From the NCBI GenBank assembly GCA_947034895.1, contig OX344764.1, positions 38,318,935 through 38,382,934 of the forward strand: 64,000 bases of DNA, given 5' to 3'. Under the pieces are notes generated by a model that saw nothing but the letters and a program-made list of their open reading frames with translations, was not told the origin of the DNA and did not search any database. Numbering within the stretch: position 1 is the first letter of the stretch; each line of letters starts with the position of its first letter. Made by a program: the position numbers and the translations under genes. This document shows, piece after piece, positions 9,407 to 22,865 of this stretch. The DNA comes from Rhytidiadelphus loreus. Its lineage: Eukaryota > Streptophyta > Bryopsida > Hypnales > Hylocomiaceae.

Positions 9407-11478
9407 CTACCACTCCCTCTCACTCCATCTCCAACATGTGAGGCATGAAAGAGAATGATTTTGCCATATTTAAAGGATTTGAGTGATTATATGAGCTTTG
9501 GAACAATTTCAAAAGCCCCTTGACAATGGTGTAGGTAGAGCATTGTAGCATCTACCCAAGAAGGCTAGAAAGGCATAGTGGTGATGTGGTTTCGAAGGGG
9601 TCACTCCATGGGGGGATGGAAGTTCGTACATCATGTGTGGCTAGGATTTGTATTTTGGAGGTATTTTTATGACCATGAGCAATTAAATAGTCTCTATTAT
9701 TACCTAATTTCCTAATTCATGACATTTTATGCCCCCCTAAAATTACTTAGAATTCTAAAGGAAGGACAATTTTCAACACTCTTACTTTGTTACAAGAAAA
9801 AAAGTAAAGTGAAAAATCAAACACAAAGATTAGAGACAAAAATACAGCACATGAACTAGAAACACAACATTCACTCAACAAAATTTGAAGCACTTATCAT
9901 ATATTGTTGCCTTCTTCCTATTGTAAAGCATACAATACGTGCATGAGAATCTTCGAATCGTGATCCAAAATAAGTAAAGAATGGCCACAAAACAAAACAA
10001 AGAAGAAAACAACACACATGAACTAGAAACTAACAACATTCACGTCTAAGAGAATGTGAACAACAAAATGAGGCACTGCACCCCCAGCAATATGGTGATA
10101 CACTACGCAACACATAACAACATGTAAGGAAGTCAAAAATGCATGAAGTCAAAAATGCACGTAGTCAAAAATGCACAAAGTCAAATAAAACTTGGATAAA
10201 CAAAACTAATTAAACCATAAATGTTCAAGAACGTATGGTGCACCAACAAGAATAACATCAAAGTGTTTGAAGCTTGAAATGTGTCTATAATACAATTGTA
10301 AGTACATAAAGTAAATGGCTTCCTCAATCGTGCTGCATACACTACATGGAAATCCATAGAATCAAAAATGCCCAAAGCTAAGAAGTAAAACCATATACTA
10401 ACCCCTTTCACACACATGTTGTAGTGACAAGTTGCACCAATCTTCACCCTTCACCACGGAAACCTCATGAGGTTGCCAACCATGGCACAATATGCTATGG
10501 AGTTCCTCCAACTTTCTATCATTGAAGTTTAACATAGGGGTAGTGTGTAGATGATCCCAAAGTGGTGCTAAAGGCAACCACAATTTGGAGAAAAATCCCA
10601 TGTTGCAGTTGAAGTTGTCCACCAAGAATGAACCTTCATTGTAATTAAACCAACACACCTGAGCTTAGTTAAGAACTCAAACTTTAAATCCTCCCCCTAA
10701 GGCAAACAACAGACCATATACCTTGAAATTTCTACAATCCCTACGAAGTGAATTACTCACCATACACCTCACACATGACAATAAATCCCAAATCCAATGC
10801 AAGTATGACACATTGACTATAAATAGTAGCAATAAACTTTAAATTAGAATATGCAAATTTAATAAGAGAAACTTAGTGTAAACCCTAAACCTTTAAAGGA
10901 ACATCATACACCAACACTACATTTAGACCACTCTTTGGAAAGTAGGAAGTGAAGCAATGGAAAACAAGATTCAAAGCACGTATGCAAAGTGCCCAGAGTG
11001 AAGCGGTAAACAACATTTGAAGCATCCAAAGTAAAGCATCCAAAGTGTTTGTAGCAGTGCACAAGAGAGGACTAGACTGTAAAGTTGTGAAGGGATATAA
11101 AATATCATTTTTATCATACCATTACATGATTTTTCATCCAACCAAGGAAATAAACAATCCTACAAATTGACCCTATCCACAATAAATTCCTAAGATCCAT
11201 ATCTTTGAGGTTATTTTAGAAAAAAAATTAGGAACATTTATACATGTATCTTATTTATGATTGAGTATATATTAATTTGTATTCTATATATTACCTCAAA
11301 GTTTTTCATAAATTTTTCAACACTGTGAATTAATACCCCTCTATATTATACCGCACGTTGTTTGGTAAAAAAATCTAAGTGACCCGCATGGGGATGTGGT
11401 GGGAATCCAAAACCACCGTCTTTTTGCTACAATGAAGGTCACATTCAACTTTGAGTTTGCAGTGGAGTTGCTCGAAGC
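9407..11478. other. AT-rich intergenic DNA
   Basis: No gene was recognised. Two minus-strand frames near 10181-10658 lack family similarity and plausible splice partners. A short tandem repeat at 10131-10186 is listed separately. Confidence 0.5.
10131..10186. repeat. 16-bp tandem repeat, about 3.4 copies
   Basis: The unit AGTCAAAAATGCAYRW is repeated at 10131, 10147 and 10163, with a partial unit at 10179. Confidence 0.85.
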
Positions 11479-12412
11479 TTAACCCCTAAAGGACCAAACT
11501 GTGTTTTTTGGCTATATAGAAATTTTGGGCAGGTACCTACGAGCGGAGATTTTCATATTTGGGGCTGAAATTTTAATAGAATGTGGGGTCAAGGAAGATC
11601 TTTCATATGCACCAAATTTCATGACATTTGGAAATACGAGTCGAAAGTTATAGCCTAATATGTTACTTTTTTTCCCAACTGGGCAGTTCGGGTAGATCAG
11701 AAAAAATCACTTTTTTCAGAAACAAAAATTTGGAATTGATTTTCTAGAGTTTTATATACACATAAAGCTTTGAATCATTCCATTTTGATCAATGAGTCAA
11801 AAGTTATGAGGATTTTTTGTTTGCGGGCAGTTTTGGATTTCCTACTCTAAAATAAACTTTGAAATCCTTTATCTTACCCAATTTTCAATATTTTTGGACA
11901 AAAATAAAATCGTAGGATGTAGATACATTATTAGGACATTTCGACCATTGGAATTGGAAATTTTCAATTCCATATTTAAATTGTAAATAATTTAGTATTT
12001 TTAAGCATTCTCTACTACTACCTACTTACTATTTTTTCCCTATATGTTGTACTATTCCAAATGATCTGAAATTTTTCAAGCATGTGGCTAACTTGTCTAG
12101 GAAAACAAATCCAAAGAAGCACCACCATTTAGGTCATTTTTTCATAGAAATGTGAGCTTGTGAAGTGCAGCTGCCCTGCTTTTTGCAGGGTCAAAAAAAT
12201 GATTTTAGTTTATTTGAATGCTTATATCTTGGAATCCACCCGGTGGAAATGTCTGAAATTTTTATCACATGTTTTTGATACTATATAATACAAGATCATA
12301 CGGTTAGATATGTAAAAAAAAAGTGTTTTTTCAAAATTTTGGTACTTGTCCTAGAAATGGCAATTTTGGAGCGTTTTTGGTGAAAGTATAGTGACGGTCC
12401 TTTAAGGGTTAA
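11479..12412. mobile_element. TTAA-flanked (piggyBac-like) nonautonomous element, 934 bp
   Basis: The left end reads TTAA then CCCCTAAAGGACC. The right end, inverted, reads TTAA then CCCTTAAAGGACC. A TTAA target duplication plus termini starting CCC is the signature of piggyBac elements. The interior has no long open frame, so this is a nonautonomous copy. A relative at 13970-14826 shares the inner motif GGGCAGGTACCTACG, and another lies reversed at 46043-46787. Confidence 0.75.
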
Positions 12413-12870
12413 CATAAGAGCAATCCCAATGCAATTAGAACCTAACATGCCAAAGGTATAATGACGGGTCACTTAAAAAAAACATGCCTCAATACAACTA
12501 GTATGGTCTCTCTTTATTCCCAAGCCCCACCATTTTCCATCCTTGGCCCGACAATTTGGCAAAATATGAAGAGCATGCAAGTTGGCTCACAATAGCAAAA
12601 GTCATCATCGCCATACCTTTTCAACCTTGTTACATGTGCTAACAAATTGGAACTCCCCTTGTTTGTATGAAAGTTCTTTTTTTTATTGTAAAATCTTTTT
12701 CTCTCCTTCTTTATATAATTTAGAAAAGTCTATTTGAGGTTTGGATTGCCGGCTTTGCATTGGGTCATATTGTTTTTGTCTTCCCATTGGAGATACTCTT
12801 TAACATAAGCTAATATATACATGTCGGACTGTATAATAAAACAACGTATTGCTTTGATCAAAACTTATCA
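12413..12870. other. Intergenic spacer between two TTAA-flanked elements
   Basis: No gene or clear repeat was recognised. Confidence 0.5.
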
Positions 12871-13090
12871 TTAATCTATAAACACTGAGGAAGATGTTTG
12901 GCATCCGATGAATGACAAAGAATCTCTCCATGTGGGACAAAAGTACAACTAAATTTTGTCTGAAAAGAAAACATCTTCTATAGTAGTTTGACTTCCAATG
13001 AGTGCTTTTTCATTTTTTTTTAAGCCAACAATTCACACGGTTCCAAAATAGCTGATTTCTATGGTGACCAGCTCGTCGTTTAAGGGTTAA
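12871..13090 (+). mobile_element. TTAA-flanked MITE, 220-bp type, copy 1
   Basis: The element ends GTCGTTTAAGGGTTAA. Its left end (TTAATCTATAAACACTGAGG) is a decayed form of the TTAACCCTTAAACGTCGAGG seen at 43921. Shared inner marks are GAGGAAGATGTTTGGC, TAGTTTGACTTCCAAT and ATTCACAC. It is non-coding. Confidence 0.75.
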
Positions 13091-13969
13091 CTTTAATTCT
13101 TAATAAAATCATGAGTTTGCTATCTTCGACAAACAAGAAAAATTCAAAAATGTTTGGTACTGACTGATATAAGGACGAAGTCTTGTTGCTGTTTATGATG
13201 ACAGGGTCAATTGATAGAATGATTTGTAGGGCCTTGTGCCGGGTGGGATGCATTCCAAGTTAAAGTTATGCCACCAACGGACCGAATGCAAGATTCATGT
13301 ATTGGACTTGTTCCAGATCCTGGTCCCATCCTTGCTTCGTACAATTTTTTTTGTTTACTTTTTGGGAAGAAACAATTAATGTATTTCCACTACTATGCAA
13401 AGCTACATAGCACATGTCGTGTTTTCAGTAATGAGAGCTACTCAAACTACTCTAAGTTATGGACAAAATTCAAAGAGGGGTTGGAAGGGAATTTTTTTTT
13501 AAATATTTTTAAATATTTTCTTTGAATTTTGTCCATAATTTTTTATTGGAGGCTCAAAATCTCAAATGGATTTTTTGAGATGCAATTTGTCTTCATTTTC
13601 AAACTTTTCGTAGTTTAAATTTTTCTGAAAAATGTTATTCTACCATGCCTAAATGTGGTCTGAAATTTTATTTCAAACTCAATTCCTACTTTTGATTTAA
13701 CTATGAGAGGTTTGAACCCATCGTCAACACTACTATCTGAGGAAGTAACAAGTACGAGGTTCTTCATATGGGCAAGGCCAAGTTTGCTAGGAGAGAAATG
13801 ACTCTTTGATTGTTTGACTTGTCCCTACGAGGTCATTCAACATGGCCAATGCTTACTCAACAATCAAAATTTGTAAACGGAGTTTCTTAGTGGAATAAGA
13901 ACTAATTTGCCTGATTTGGAGCTTTATAGTGGAATAGAGGGAGTATTAATTAGGCTCATCTCCAAGTCC
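13091..13969. other. Intergenic DNA
   Basis: No gene was recognised. A plus frame at 13268-13525 has no similarity I know and ends in low-complexity A/T. An imperfect inverted repeat around AAATTCAAAGA flanks a T-run near 13467-13535. Confidence 0.45.
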
Positions 13970-14826
13970 TTGATCCTTAAAAGGACCATTGTCCCTTTGG
14001 GGGACAAATGGGATTTTGGGCAGGTACCTACGGGCTGAATTTTTGTCTTGATTATTTGAAACTTCTTTTGAAAATAGAAAAATTGATTAGCTTCATGGGA
14101 ATATAATTTTTTTTCAATTGTGCTTGGGAACAAAAGTTTTGTCCAGATAAGCTCAAAATAGGGGAGAAGGAGTAGCAAAAATAAAATTCAAAATTTTTTT
14201 TTGTATTTTTTTTTTGTATTTTTTTTCTCATAGATTATATTTTTGTCTACATGTAAATCTTTGATTCATTCCATTTGGATTTGTTATGAGAAAGTTATGG
14301 ACAATATTGTTTTTCAGGCAATTACAGCATCTTCTTGAAAAAACAACTTGTAGGATTCATTTCTAAATGCAATTTTTACAATTAGAAAAAAAAAGTTCCA
14401 CATGGTTTAGTTTGCTTTCTAGAACAATCTCACCATTGTAATTAGTGAGTTTTAATTTCATTTTAGAGATATCAATCATTTAAATTTTTCTTCTATCTCA
14501 TACCTATTTCTATTTAATAATTTTTTAAAGAATAAAAATTTAGTTTGTTTGAAGTTCTTTTCCCCCCCTAGACTCTCAACTCAATTCTCCACAATAAAGA
14601 TTTAAAGTTCAAAACTTTGTAGTGCAAAATATTTAATTTAAGAAGGTTCAAAGTAAAATAATTTAGTCCAGTAATGTGTGAAAAAAACTTATTTATTTCA
14701 CTTTAAATGCTAGTTAGATGTGCAAAAAAAATTCAATTTTTTTTATTCTTTACTATAGAAATGGCAAGTTTTAGTGTTTTTTCATACAAAAAAGGCCTTG
14801 ATCTTTTCAAGGATCTTTTAGGGTTA
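13970..14826. mobile_element. TTAA-flanked (piggyBac-like) nonautonomous element, decayed
   Basis: The left end TTGATCCTTAAAAGGACC and the right end GGATCTTTTAGGGTTAA are decayed forms of the termini at 11479-12412. The inner motif GGGCAGGTACCTACGG near 14018 is shared with that copy. It is about 857 bp and non-coding. Confidence 0.6.
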
Positions 14827-15052
14827 ATACTATGAAATGAGCATTTGCAATGCATATTCTTATACAAAAGAAATCTTTAATAGAAAATCACGAACAAGTT
14901 TTTCAAAATCTGATTATGATGATGAAAACATCCTTTAATATGTATTTATCAAAAAGAAAACATTATAGATAGTAATTTGATTGACAAAATAATTATTTAA
15001 CTTCAAAACTTTGCCAACACTAATTTAAGGTGCCTTTAATGTTTAGGGGTTA
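14823..15052. mobile_element. Decayed TTAA-flanked MITE
   Basis: It begins at the TTAA that ends the previous element and stops at TTTAGGGGTTAA. The inner part resembles the 220-bp family (AACATTATAGATAGTAATTTGATTGAC compares with the TAGTAGTTTGACTTCC block). It could be a nested or abutting insertion. Confidence 0.4.
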
Positions 15053-16621
15053 AGGACCAAGGGGCAGTTCAAATCTTCAAAATTGTAAAGATATATTATA
15101 AAATGAAACTTAGAAAAAATATTTAGGTTCATGAGTTTTAAAGAAAACTTGTTAAATATGACCTATAGATCATGTCTATAAAATTCAATCTTCTACGATA
15201 CTAATCTATCATATTCAATAAATTTTGAAACCAACAATTGAATTTTTTTCTAAAATTGATTGTGGATTTGGATTGAATAGGTGTAATTTTTGCAATTTTT
15301 TTCCAACTAAGTTCAAAATGTAAAATTCTATTTTGGGTGATTTTCAAAGATTTTCATTTTATTTATTTATTCAACTCATTCTCAAAGGAGTACTTTTGAT
15401 CCAGAAGTTTTTTTTTTTGTAGTCAAACATACCTATACCCTTTAAACTATAGAATATTTGTAAATAATTCTTTTGAAAATCAATACATAGGAAATATAAA
15501 GAGAACTAATGCAAGAATCTTCAAACATTTAGATGGATGAAAGAAACAAGATCATGTTCTTAGGAGATGTTTGTGTTTGTCCACTGTTCTAAACTTGAAA
15601 GGGTCAAAATGTCATCATCGAATCCATACAATAAAAAATGAAAAGCAACATCGACCCTAAAACCATGATTGATGAATAAAAAGTTATGTTGAAAGTAAAA
15701 CTCACTCATTTTGGAAGCATTTGTTCAACTTATATTGCAATTGCAAATGATTTTACATCATATTGCCTAGAATTACAATGCTACAATTTGAGGGGGAATC
15801 ACTTTAGAAATTAATTAAAATAAAATTTATAATAGATTTTGAGAAGCCGTAAAATGATTGTAGTTATTGATGTTATGGTCTTTAAACGGATATAATTTGA
15901 TGATACCAATTTTTGATTTAATAAGTTAAAAGAAAATTTAAAAGACTTCAATTCACTTCAATTTGTTAACACCCTCAAAACAAAACATTATATTTTTTTC
16001 AATCCACGTGTGCTATTGCTAAGTGATTCACAATACACCTAGGTTTGGCATTGTATAGTTATAATTTTTTTAAATTGATAAAACTTATCAAAAATTTGAC
16101 TTCTTATTTAGTTTAGAGCAATCTCCAAGAAGGCCAATAAAAAAAAGCCTTGGACATCTAGGGGTTTAGTAAAGGGGGCAATTTTTAGACAACTTTGAAA
16201 TTTTGAAATGAAATGACATTTTCAAAGATTAGGCATTCTTGATGACATAAATGTTTGTACATTTTAGTCACATTCATATTTTCACTGACATATTTATTGG
16301 ATACCCCCCAAAGCAATTGAAGGGTACAACTAAAATTTCCCCCCTCCCTACACACCTCCCAAATCAATATGTACCTATGGGGAAGAATTCAACGATTTCA
16401 GAACCTCTACTCCAAAAAAAACTTCAACCCTTCCTAACTTTTGCATATGGTATCCAAATGCTATGTTCTCTTGTATGTTCTTTGGTGTGTTGGAATCTCC
16501 TTTCACTTATCAACAAAAAAATTAATGAAAATTTGAACAATATAATAATAGCAACTAGTAGCAAAAGTAGCAAAAAGTGACGGTTTGGGAGGTACCTACC
16601 TCGATGATCAATCTATACAAA
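15053..16621. other. AT-rich intergenic DNA with element fragments
   Basis: No gene was recognised. A plus frame at 16251-16580 contains runs of Asn/Ser near its end and no family signature. GGTACCTACC at about 16592 resembles an inner motif of the TTAA-flanked elements. Confidence 0.45.
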
Positions 16622-16862
16622 AATATACAATGATTTAGAGTTCGGAAAGTTTTTTTTAGTTTTACTAGTTAATTTCTTCCAATTCTCAAATTGAATAAGT
16701 TTTTCAACCACCGAGCCTAGTTATTTTCTCTATTTTTCATTCAAAATAGAAATTCTATAGATTTTTTCACCATTTTTTTGCCGATATTTTTAGATTGCAA
16801 CCGATTTTTTTCCCAATTCCATTGGCTAACTTTGGACTAGCTGCCGGTTCTTCCCGAACATA
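16622..16862 (+). repeat. Dispersed 230-bp repeat, copy 1
   Basis: Direct similarity to about 37441-37667. Shared blocks are TTTCAACCACCGAG against TTTCAAGTACCGAG, TTATTTTCT, TTTTTTCACCA and CCAATTCCATTGGCTAACTT. It is non-coding and of unknown class. Confidence 0.65.
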
Positions 16863-17350
16863 GGAATAATCATTAGCTACTGCATGTTATTTTGCTCAAT
16901 TGGGTCGGCTCTTTAATTATCAAAAAGTACTGCCACAAGTCAAGCTGCCAATCATGGTCATAAAATGAAGTGATAGCTAGAGCCCCCTTCCACACTTAAT
17001 ATTTTCAGGTTTGTAAACAAACAGACACTCAAACTGTCCATTGCAATCAGTAGTCAGAGAAATTAATTATGATAGCCAATTGGGAACTCCAGACAAGGGT
17101 GTCGGGGCTGACGGGGGCCGATGGTGGCCGCGGGATTTTTCAGACTTTCACATGCTGATTTCATCAGGGTAGTAAGGGAAGTTCGACAAATTTCCGCAAC
17201 GATATGGCATTCAATGATCGTACTTCATAAATAAAGTCACAAATGTTGGTCAAATCCAATGATGACCGAGAACTCAAATGTGGAAAATGCCATTGGAACC
17301 ACTCGAGGTATTTCGAGATATTACGGGGGGAGTTATGGTAGAGAAGCACT

Positions 17351-17463
17351 CGTCGTGAGTATTCTCCGGCACCAACTCGGTGAAGGGTACATGTGGAGTC
17401 CTTGGGTTGTCACGAGTATTCCGTGGTGGCAACTTGGTGAAGGCGGTACATGTAGAGTCCTTA
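17351..17463. repeat. Two-copy tandem repeat, unit about 56 bp
   Basis: Copy 1 at 17351-17403 and copy 2 at 17408-17463 share GAGTATTC, GGTGAAGG and GTACATGT. The copies sit in a locally GC-richer patch (17100-17560). A minus-strand frame (17274-17522) spans them and encodes an imperfect peptide repeat. No domain was recognised. Confidence 0.7.
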
Positions 17464-17569
17464 AATTGGATTGTTGGATGTCCAGTAGGTGTTTGGGAGG
17501 GGACATTGGAGGGCCGTTTCAAGCTTGTTCTTCATGCTGTGAACCAATCACTGTTGGCTAGAATATTTT

Positions 17570-20500
17570 ATAAAAAAAATTAATTTCAAAAATTAATTTT
17601 AATTGAATATTATTATCTAGCGAAGTAGTTGCTTTGCCATGTTAGAATGCTGCTATAATGGTTGAGTCCTTACAATCCAGGAACTTAGAGGAATTTGTGG
17701 CTTTTTCTGGATAGCTGAATCTCAACTAATGCTTTACAAACTCATTGCATGAAGAAGTGTATATGGTTCAAAGAATGGATAACCTCTCCCCAAACTCGTG
17801 GAAGAAGTGCTTGAAGAACTCTCCTCGTATTGTATATAATCAAAATAATTAACAATTCTAAAAAATTGAAGAATTGTTAATTGAAGAACTCTCCTCGTAT
17901 TGTATATAACTCTCTTTATATATATATATATATAACTTTGAAATTCAATAAAAAAAAATTCTATAATTAAAATTAAAATTTTAATTTTCAAATTTACAAA
18001 AATTTGAAATTCAAATGTACTCAGATTTTAAAATATTAAAATCATTATTTTTTCAATTTTCAACATTTTAGAATTTTATTGTTACAAGTTCATCATAATT
18101 GTTAGCAAAGAGACCAATGGAGTCCAAGTATATCTACAAAAATTATGATATTTTCTATGGTGCTATCAAGTTGAAGATGATGCTTGATAGTATTGTACTA
18201 AAATTGTTATTTAGTATGGGTGGATAAATACCTGGCATGAGAATTAGGATACCCAATCTAATACTACTACCATTGCACACCCTGCCAATACTACAATGCC
18301 ACGATTAAGTTACAACCAAGGTTGATTAGTATGTCCTTTTGATAAATAATTTAGACAATATTAAATAATCATTTTAGTGTAGTATCTTAGTCAAATATAA
18401 AATATGCAATAAATTTTTATTTTTTTGTTCTATTTCTAAATTCAAAATTATCTTTGCTTACATAACATTTTTAGATGGGAACTTTCTATGGTATCATTGT
18501 AACAAGAATTGCAATAGCCTACAATTAGCCTACAAGTTTGCATTTAAGATTTTCTATTGTAAAAATGGCCTTGATTTATGGAAAACAAAATGTCCCTACC
18601 TTCAAGTTCAAGAATGTTATGCATAAAAGCCATTAAGAATGATCTTATTCTTCAAGAATGCTTCTAAATTTGAACCAAAACCTTACGAAAAGTTGTCATG
18701 CCATGGTCCAAAATACTCATCTAAAAGATTTGTTCACATTGCATTTGGAAACCCTATGAATTCATTTGGTTTTTAGACATCTTTATGTTATTATATTATT
18801 ATTTATTTTCAAGATTAATTTTATTTTTTATCCACCCCAATTTTTTTTTTAAACAATTTGTATAAGGATTTTTCCACATCTATGATAAAAAAATAAGTGC
18901 CTATAGTAGTAACTAACTTTGAGAATTCATAACAAATTCAATAATGTTTCCAAAAATAGGAATCAAATTTTGATAAATTCTACAAAAAAAATTCTAGGAA
19001 AAAATAAACAAAAAACTTTTGTGAAGAAAAAATCCCCTCAAAAATCATTAGAAGAGATTTCAAGCCTCGAAGAGACTGTTTTGGGTTGTTCCCCATGCTA
19101 TAAACTAAAATACATTAGAGCATCCAAATTATTAAATAATAAAAAAATAATAATAAATATTCAAAATTTAAAAAATATTTAAAATATTATTACTAATAGT
19201 AAAAAATAACTCAAAAATTCAAAAATTCAGAATTCAAAAAATATTTAAAATATTATTATTAATAGTAAAAATTATTCAAAAATAATAAATTAATATTATC
19301 AAATGTGGTAGTCTCTTTGCCATGTCAAACTACAACTGCAAACCCGTTCCTGAATTATGAGAACTATAGGGAACTCATAATCTCCTAGAGGCCTTAAAAC
19401 TCCTCTTATGAGTTGGATCAACCCATAAATGGGCATTTTATTAACATACCCCCTTCCTATGTGCTAGGAAAACCACTATGTAGGAGCCCTTCAAAGAGAA
19501 TCTCTAGTTAGCATATTGAGAACCAATGAAATTGAAAACTGAACAAAACGATTGAGTTTTGAGATAACACAATGGAAACCAATCTCAAAAATTTCAAATA
19601 CAAGATATTTAGAGACAATAAAAAATATATGTGAAAAATTTGTTGACATAACATTATTTAATGATGGTACAATGGTATTTTAGGGTATAGTAATAGAAAA
19701 AATATATTTTATTCATTAATATGGAAAAATATCTAGAAGCAATGTTCTTAATTAAGGTAATTGGACTGTTGTGGACACCAATGGGAGTAAGCACATCCCC
19801 CAAATTGTAATGGTGGTGCATATTCAATTGAGGTGTCCCCAAAAGTAATAGATTATGTAGATTGTTGGCTCTTGATTGAAGGGGAGGGGATTTTGCTTCA
19901 ACATCTTTGAATAACTACTTTATTCAAAACACAAGCTAGTGCAACAAGAACACGACTTCTTGTAGTGCAATTATTTGTTATGTTAGTACTACTGAACTAA
20001 TTCAGACAAGTGGACATGCAACGATGACTTTAAAGTACACAACATTTCAAAAGTCTCCGAAAAAGCCTCAAAGTGGTGTTTGAAGTAGTCCAATTGTTGG
20101 TATTGTCTTTAATTTAGGATTTGTCTAAAATAGCCTTATGAATTTTTCAACTTGGGAAGAAGGGTAGGCCCCCCTACTTGGACATAGATGTGAAAACCTA
20201 CCTCCTATTTTGGGTCGTTAACCTCTAATGGCCAGAGGGTGTTTTGAGAGAGGAAAAGTCCAAAATTGTCAGTCTTTTATGCATTGTCCAAAATAAAAAA
20301 TTAATTTTTTTTTGAATTCCAATTGAACGAAAATGTATTGAAGAAGAAAAGCAATGTGAGGGAAGATTTAAGCCCATTTGACCTCATGGATTGAACGATT
20401 ATAACATTTAAAGTAAAAAACAATTTTTTTTTTCCTATGAAAGAAGGTCAATACACTTTGAGTCCTCTTGGAGTAAAAAAATTTTACTACACAAAAAAAA

Positions 20501-21240
20501 GATTTTGACCATTCATAATTTTATGGTGTTAGGTTCACTCATGAAAATTCTTAGAAACAAATATGGAGTTTAGCTTACTCTAAATCACCCTACAATGCAA
20601 GGAGGTTATGTGAATTGGCCATTTTGCCAATTCACTTAAGACCTCCTTGAATTGGCAACAATAAAAAGTTAGAGACAGACATTTGAAAAAATTTCAAGAA
20701 CTTTGACTTCACAAATTCCAAGATGATAGGGCTTGAAGTTAGAAGAAAATATTTTTTTCTCTTGAAATTGCCTTCACATAGCTAATAAAGTTTGACTCCT
20801 CTTAGAATGTGATTTAAGAACTAAAATTTGTACTTTTTGGATAATTGTTTGCCATATTTTATTAGTTACATACATGTCAAATTTAAAAATTTGATGAATT
20901 TTTTTGTAGAACATGCCCAAATTGTTGGGCTACCAAAAAAGTTCAAGGCAATATAACTTTTGATTCATGCACCGGATAAAAAGAAAATTATATTTCCAAT
21001 AAGGGGTATAAGTTCACACTTTGTGTTACAATTTTGTGAACATCGTGACTTCCCTCTTCTTAATTCGGAGTCTCTAATTTTGCATATGAATTTAAATTTT
21101 TTAAATTTTTATCATCCATGGTAAATAGTTTGTTCCTTAGATTTTCCTAAGGTAAAAATGAAAATAGAGCTCCAAATTTTTGCCCTCCCCATGAAGCCCC
21201 AAAGCACTTAGGATCAAGGTAGTCCCTTAACTTACCACCA
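17570..21240. other. AT-rich intergenic DNA with simple local repeats
   Basis: A 29-bp direct repeat occurs at 17811-17839 and 17881-17909 (TTGAAGAACTCTCCTCG...). A 41-bp near-identical direct repeat occurs at 19170-19210 and 19236-19276. No gene was recognised. Plus frame 18919-19182 is Lys/Asn-rich and tracks A/T composition. Confidence 0.5.
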
Positions 21241-21290
21241 AGTCACCAACCCCCACACGGCCCAAAGCTGGCCGCTCGACTCTTGACTTA

Positions 21291-21374
21291 AAAAAAGAAA
21301 AGAAGGAAAAAGAAAGAATTAAAAAAAGAAAAAGAAACGAAAAGAAAAAGAAGAAAGAAAAGATCGAGGAAAGG
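21291..21374. repeat. Purine-rich (GA)n-like tract upstream of the Di19 gene
   Basis: About 84 bp of almost pure A and G on the plus strand, just before the inferred Di19 leader. A GGCCCA motif lies upstream at 21259-21264. It may be part of the core promoter. Confidence 0.6.
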
Positions 21375-21389
21375 GAAAGGAACTATCTG

Positions 21390-22865
21390 TTCACTCACCA
21401 CAGACACGCGTTCCCACCCGTCGAGACTGACTGACTGACCCACACAACTTGGATGAGAACTTCACGATTATCGACGACATTCATCCTCATACAGACAAAC
21501 ATCGTCCCAAGGTTCCCCACCCCGTTCCCTCCCCCTTCCCAAGACGTGCCCCCACACGTTCCCCTCCCGGTCCTCGAGGGCCGACCTTGCACCGCGGACT
21601 GGAGACGGCCATTTTGCGAGTGCATTCCTGCGATTGCGAACACTCTCACCTCTCCCGCAAATCATTTCGTCAACAATCCAACAATCTCGTCACCAATCGT
21701 CGCCGGATTTTTTTTCTTCTTTTCTATCGATCCTCCTTCCGAATTTCAGTCCCCTTGTGATTCCGCTTCCAACGACCTCCTCCACAGTCGGTTAGGGCCA
21801 CAATCGTGGGTTTACTCGGGTTGACAATTTGAAAAGAAATTGCGCATCGCTATTTCTCTGCGAGGTATGTCGAATCGTGCATTTATGTTTCGGGAGAATC
21901 GTGGTGGACTGAGTTCGAAATTTAAGACGAATTGGTTGGGAGTTTCGTTTTGGGGGGGATGGTAGGGTTTCGGGTTACTTTAGTGTCGGTCTCGTTTTGG
22001 GGTTTGATTCGTGTTTCGCTTTTGGTTTGTTTGTGTAGATCTTTACTTTTAGGCGAGCATGTGTGGAAACAGGGGATATAGTTTGCCGATGCCGTTTGTC
22101 GGTGGCGTTTGGTAACGTCTGAAGAGGCATCGGAAGTATGGTACCTAGATTTTCATAGTCGGGATTGTTGGAGGAGGCTTTTTGGTGCGAGGGTCCTCAG
22201 GTTTGACCTATTTTCATCGGCGCGTATGGTTGGGGTTGGACGTTGCTGAGTTTGGATTTACGTACAAATTGGGGTTTGATTCTTGAAATGACAGGGTTAG
22301 GGTTGAATTGGAGTCTAGAGGGTGGATAGTTAGTATTTTGATGTGCCGCGGATATCGTGTGGATTGCAAGTGCTTTATTATTCTGCGCTTGCTTCATTAT
22401 TCAACGTGTCCGATCGGAGTAGGATTCTGAGTTACAGGGCGGAAAGTGTGGTAACCGAGAAATTTACTGTTTACTGGAGTCTTACTGGTAAATGGGGTGT
22501 TTTTTATTTGTGTAGGACTTTGTTGGGAAGACCAGCGGGTATTCATCGACAGGGACCGTTTTTGCGTATTTCACACTAGCCCAAAAGTACTTTTGGGCTA
22601 CTGTGATTACAGTTCCCATTTGCGAATGATTAAGTGAATTGCGGTGGAAGATGGCATGAGTGTTCGGGGTATTACTCAGCCAAACCGAACAGATTTATTA
22701 TAATTACTTGGAAACAGCGAAGTTTGTGGCGAGTGGAGGATACCCTGATTGTAAACTTCAGCAAGAGTCGGCGAGTCATAGACAAGCGTATCCTGTTTTC
22801 CAAGTCTTGGAATATTGTGCACCAGGTGTTGTAGTCAAAAGGGGAAGAAGCAGAAGGGAGACACT
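21390..22865 (+). other. Probable Di19 5' leader with an intron
   Basis: A locally GC- and pyrimidine-rich stretch (about 21400-21770) looks like a plant 5' leader. A good donor CGAG/GTATGT lies at 21864/21865. The acceptor is uncertain, with GTAG at 22831-22834 as one candidate. Frames in this region (21449-21824, 22343-22944) are not consistent with a protein family I know. Confidence 0.5.
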
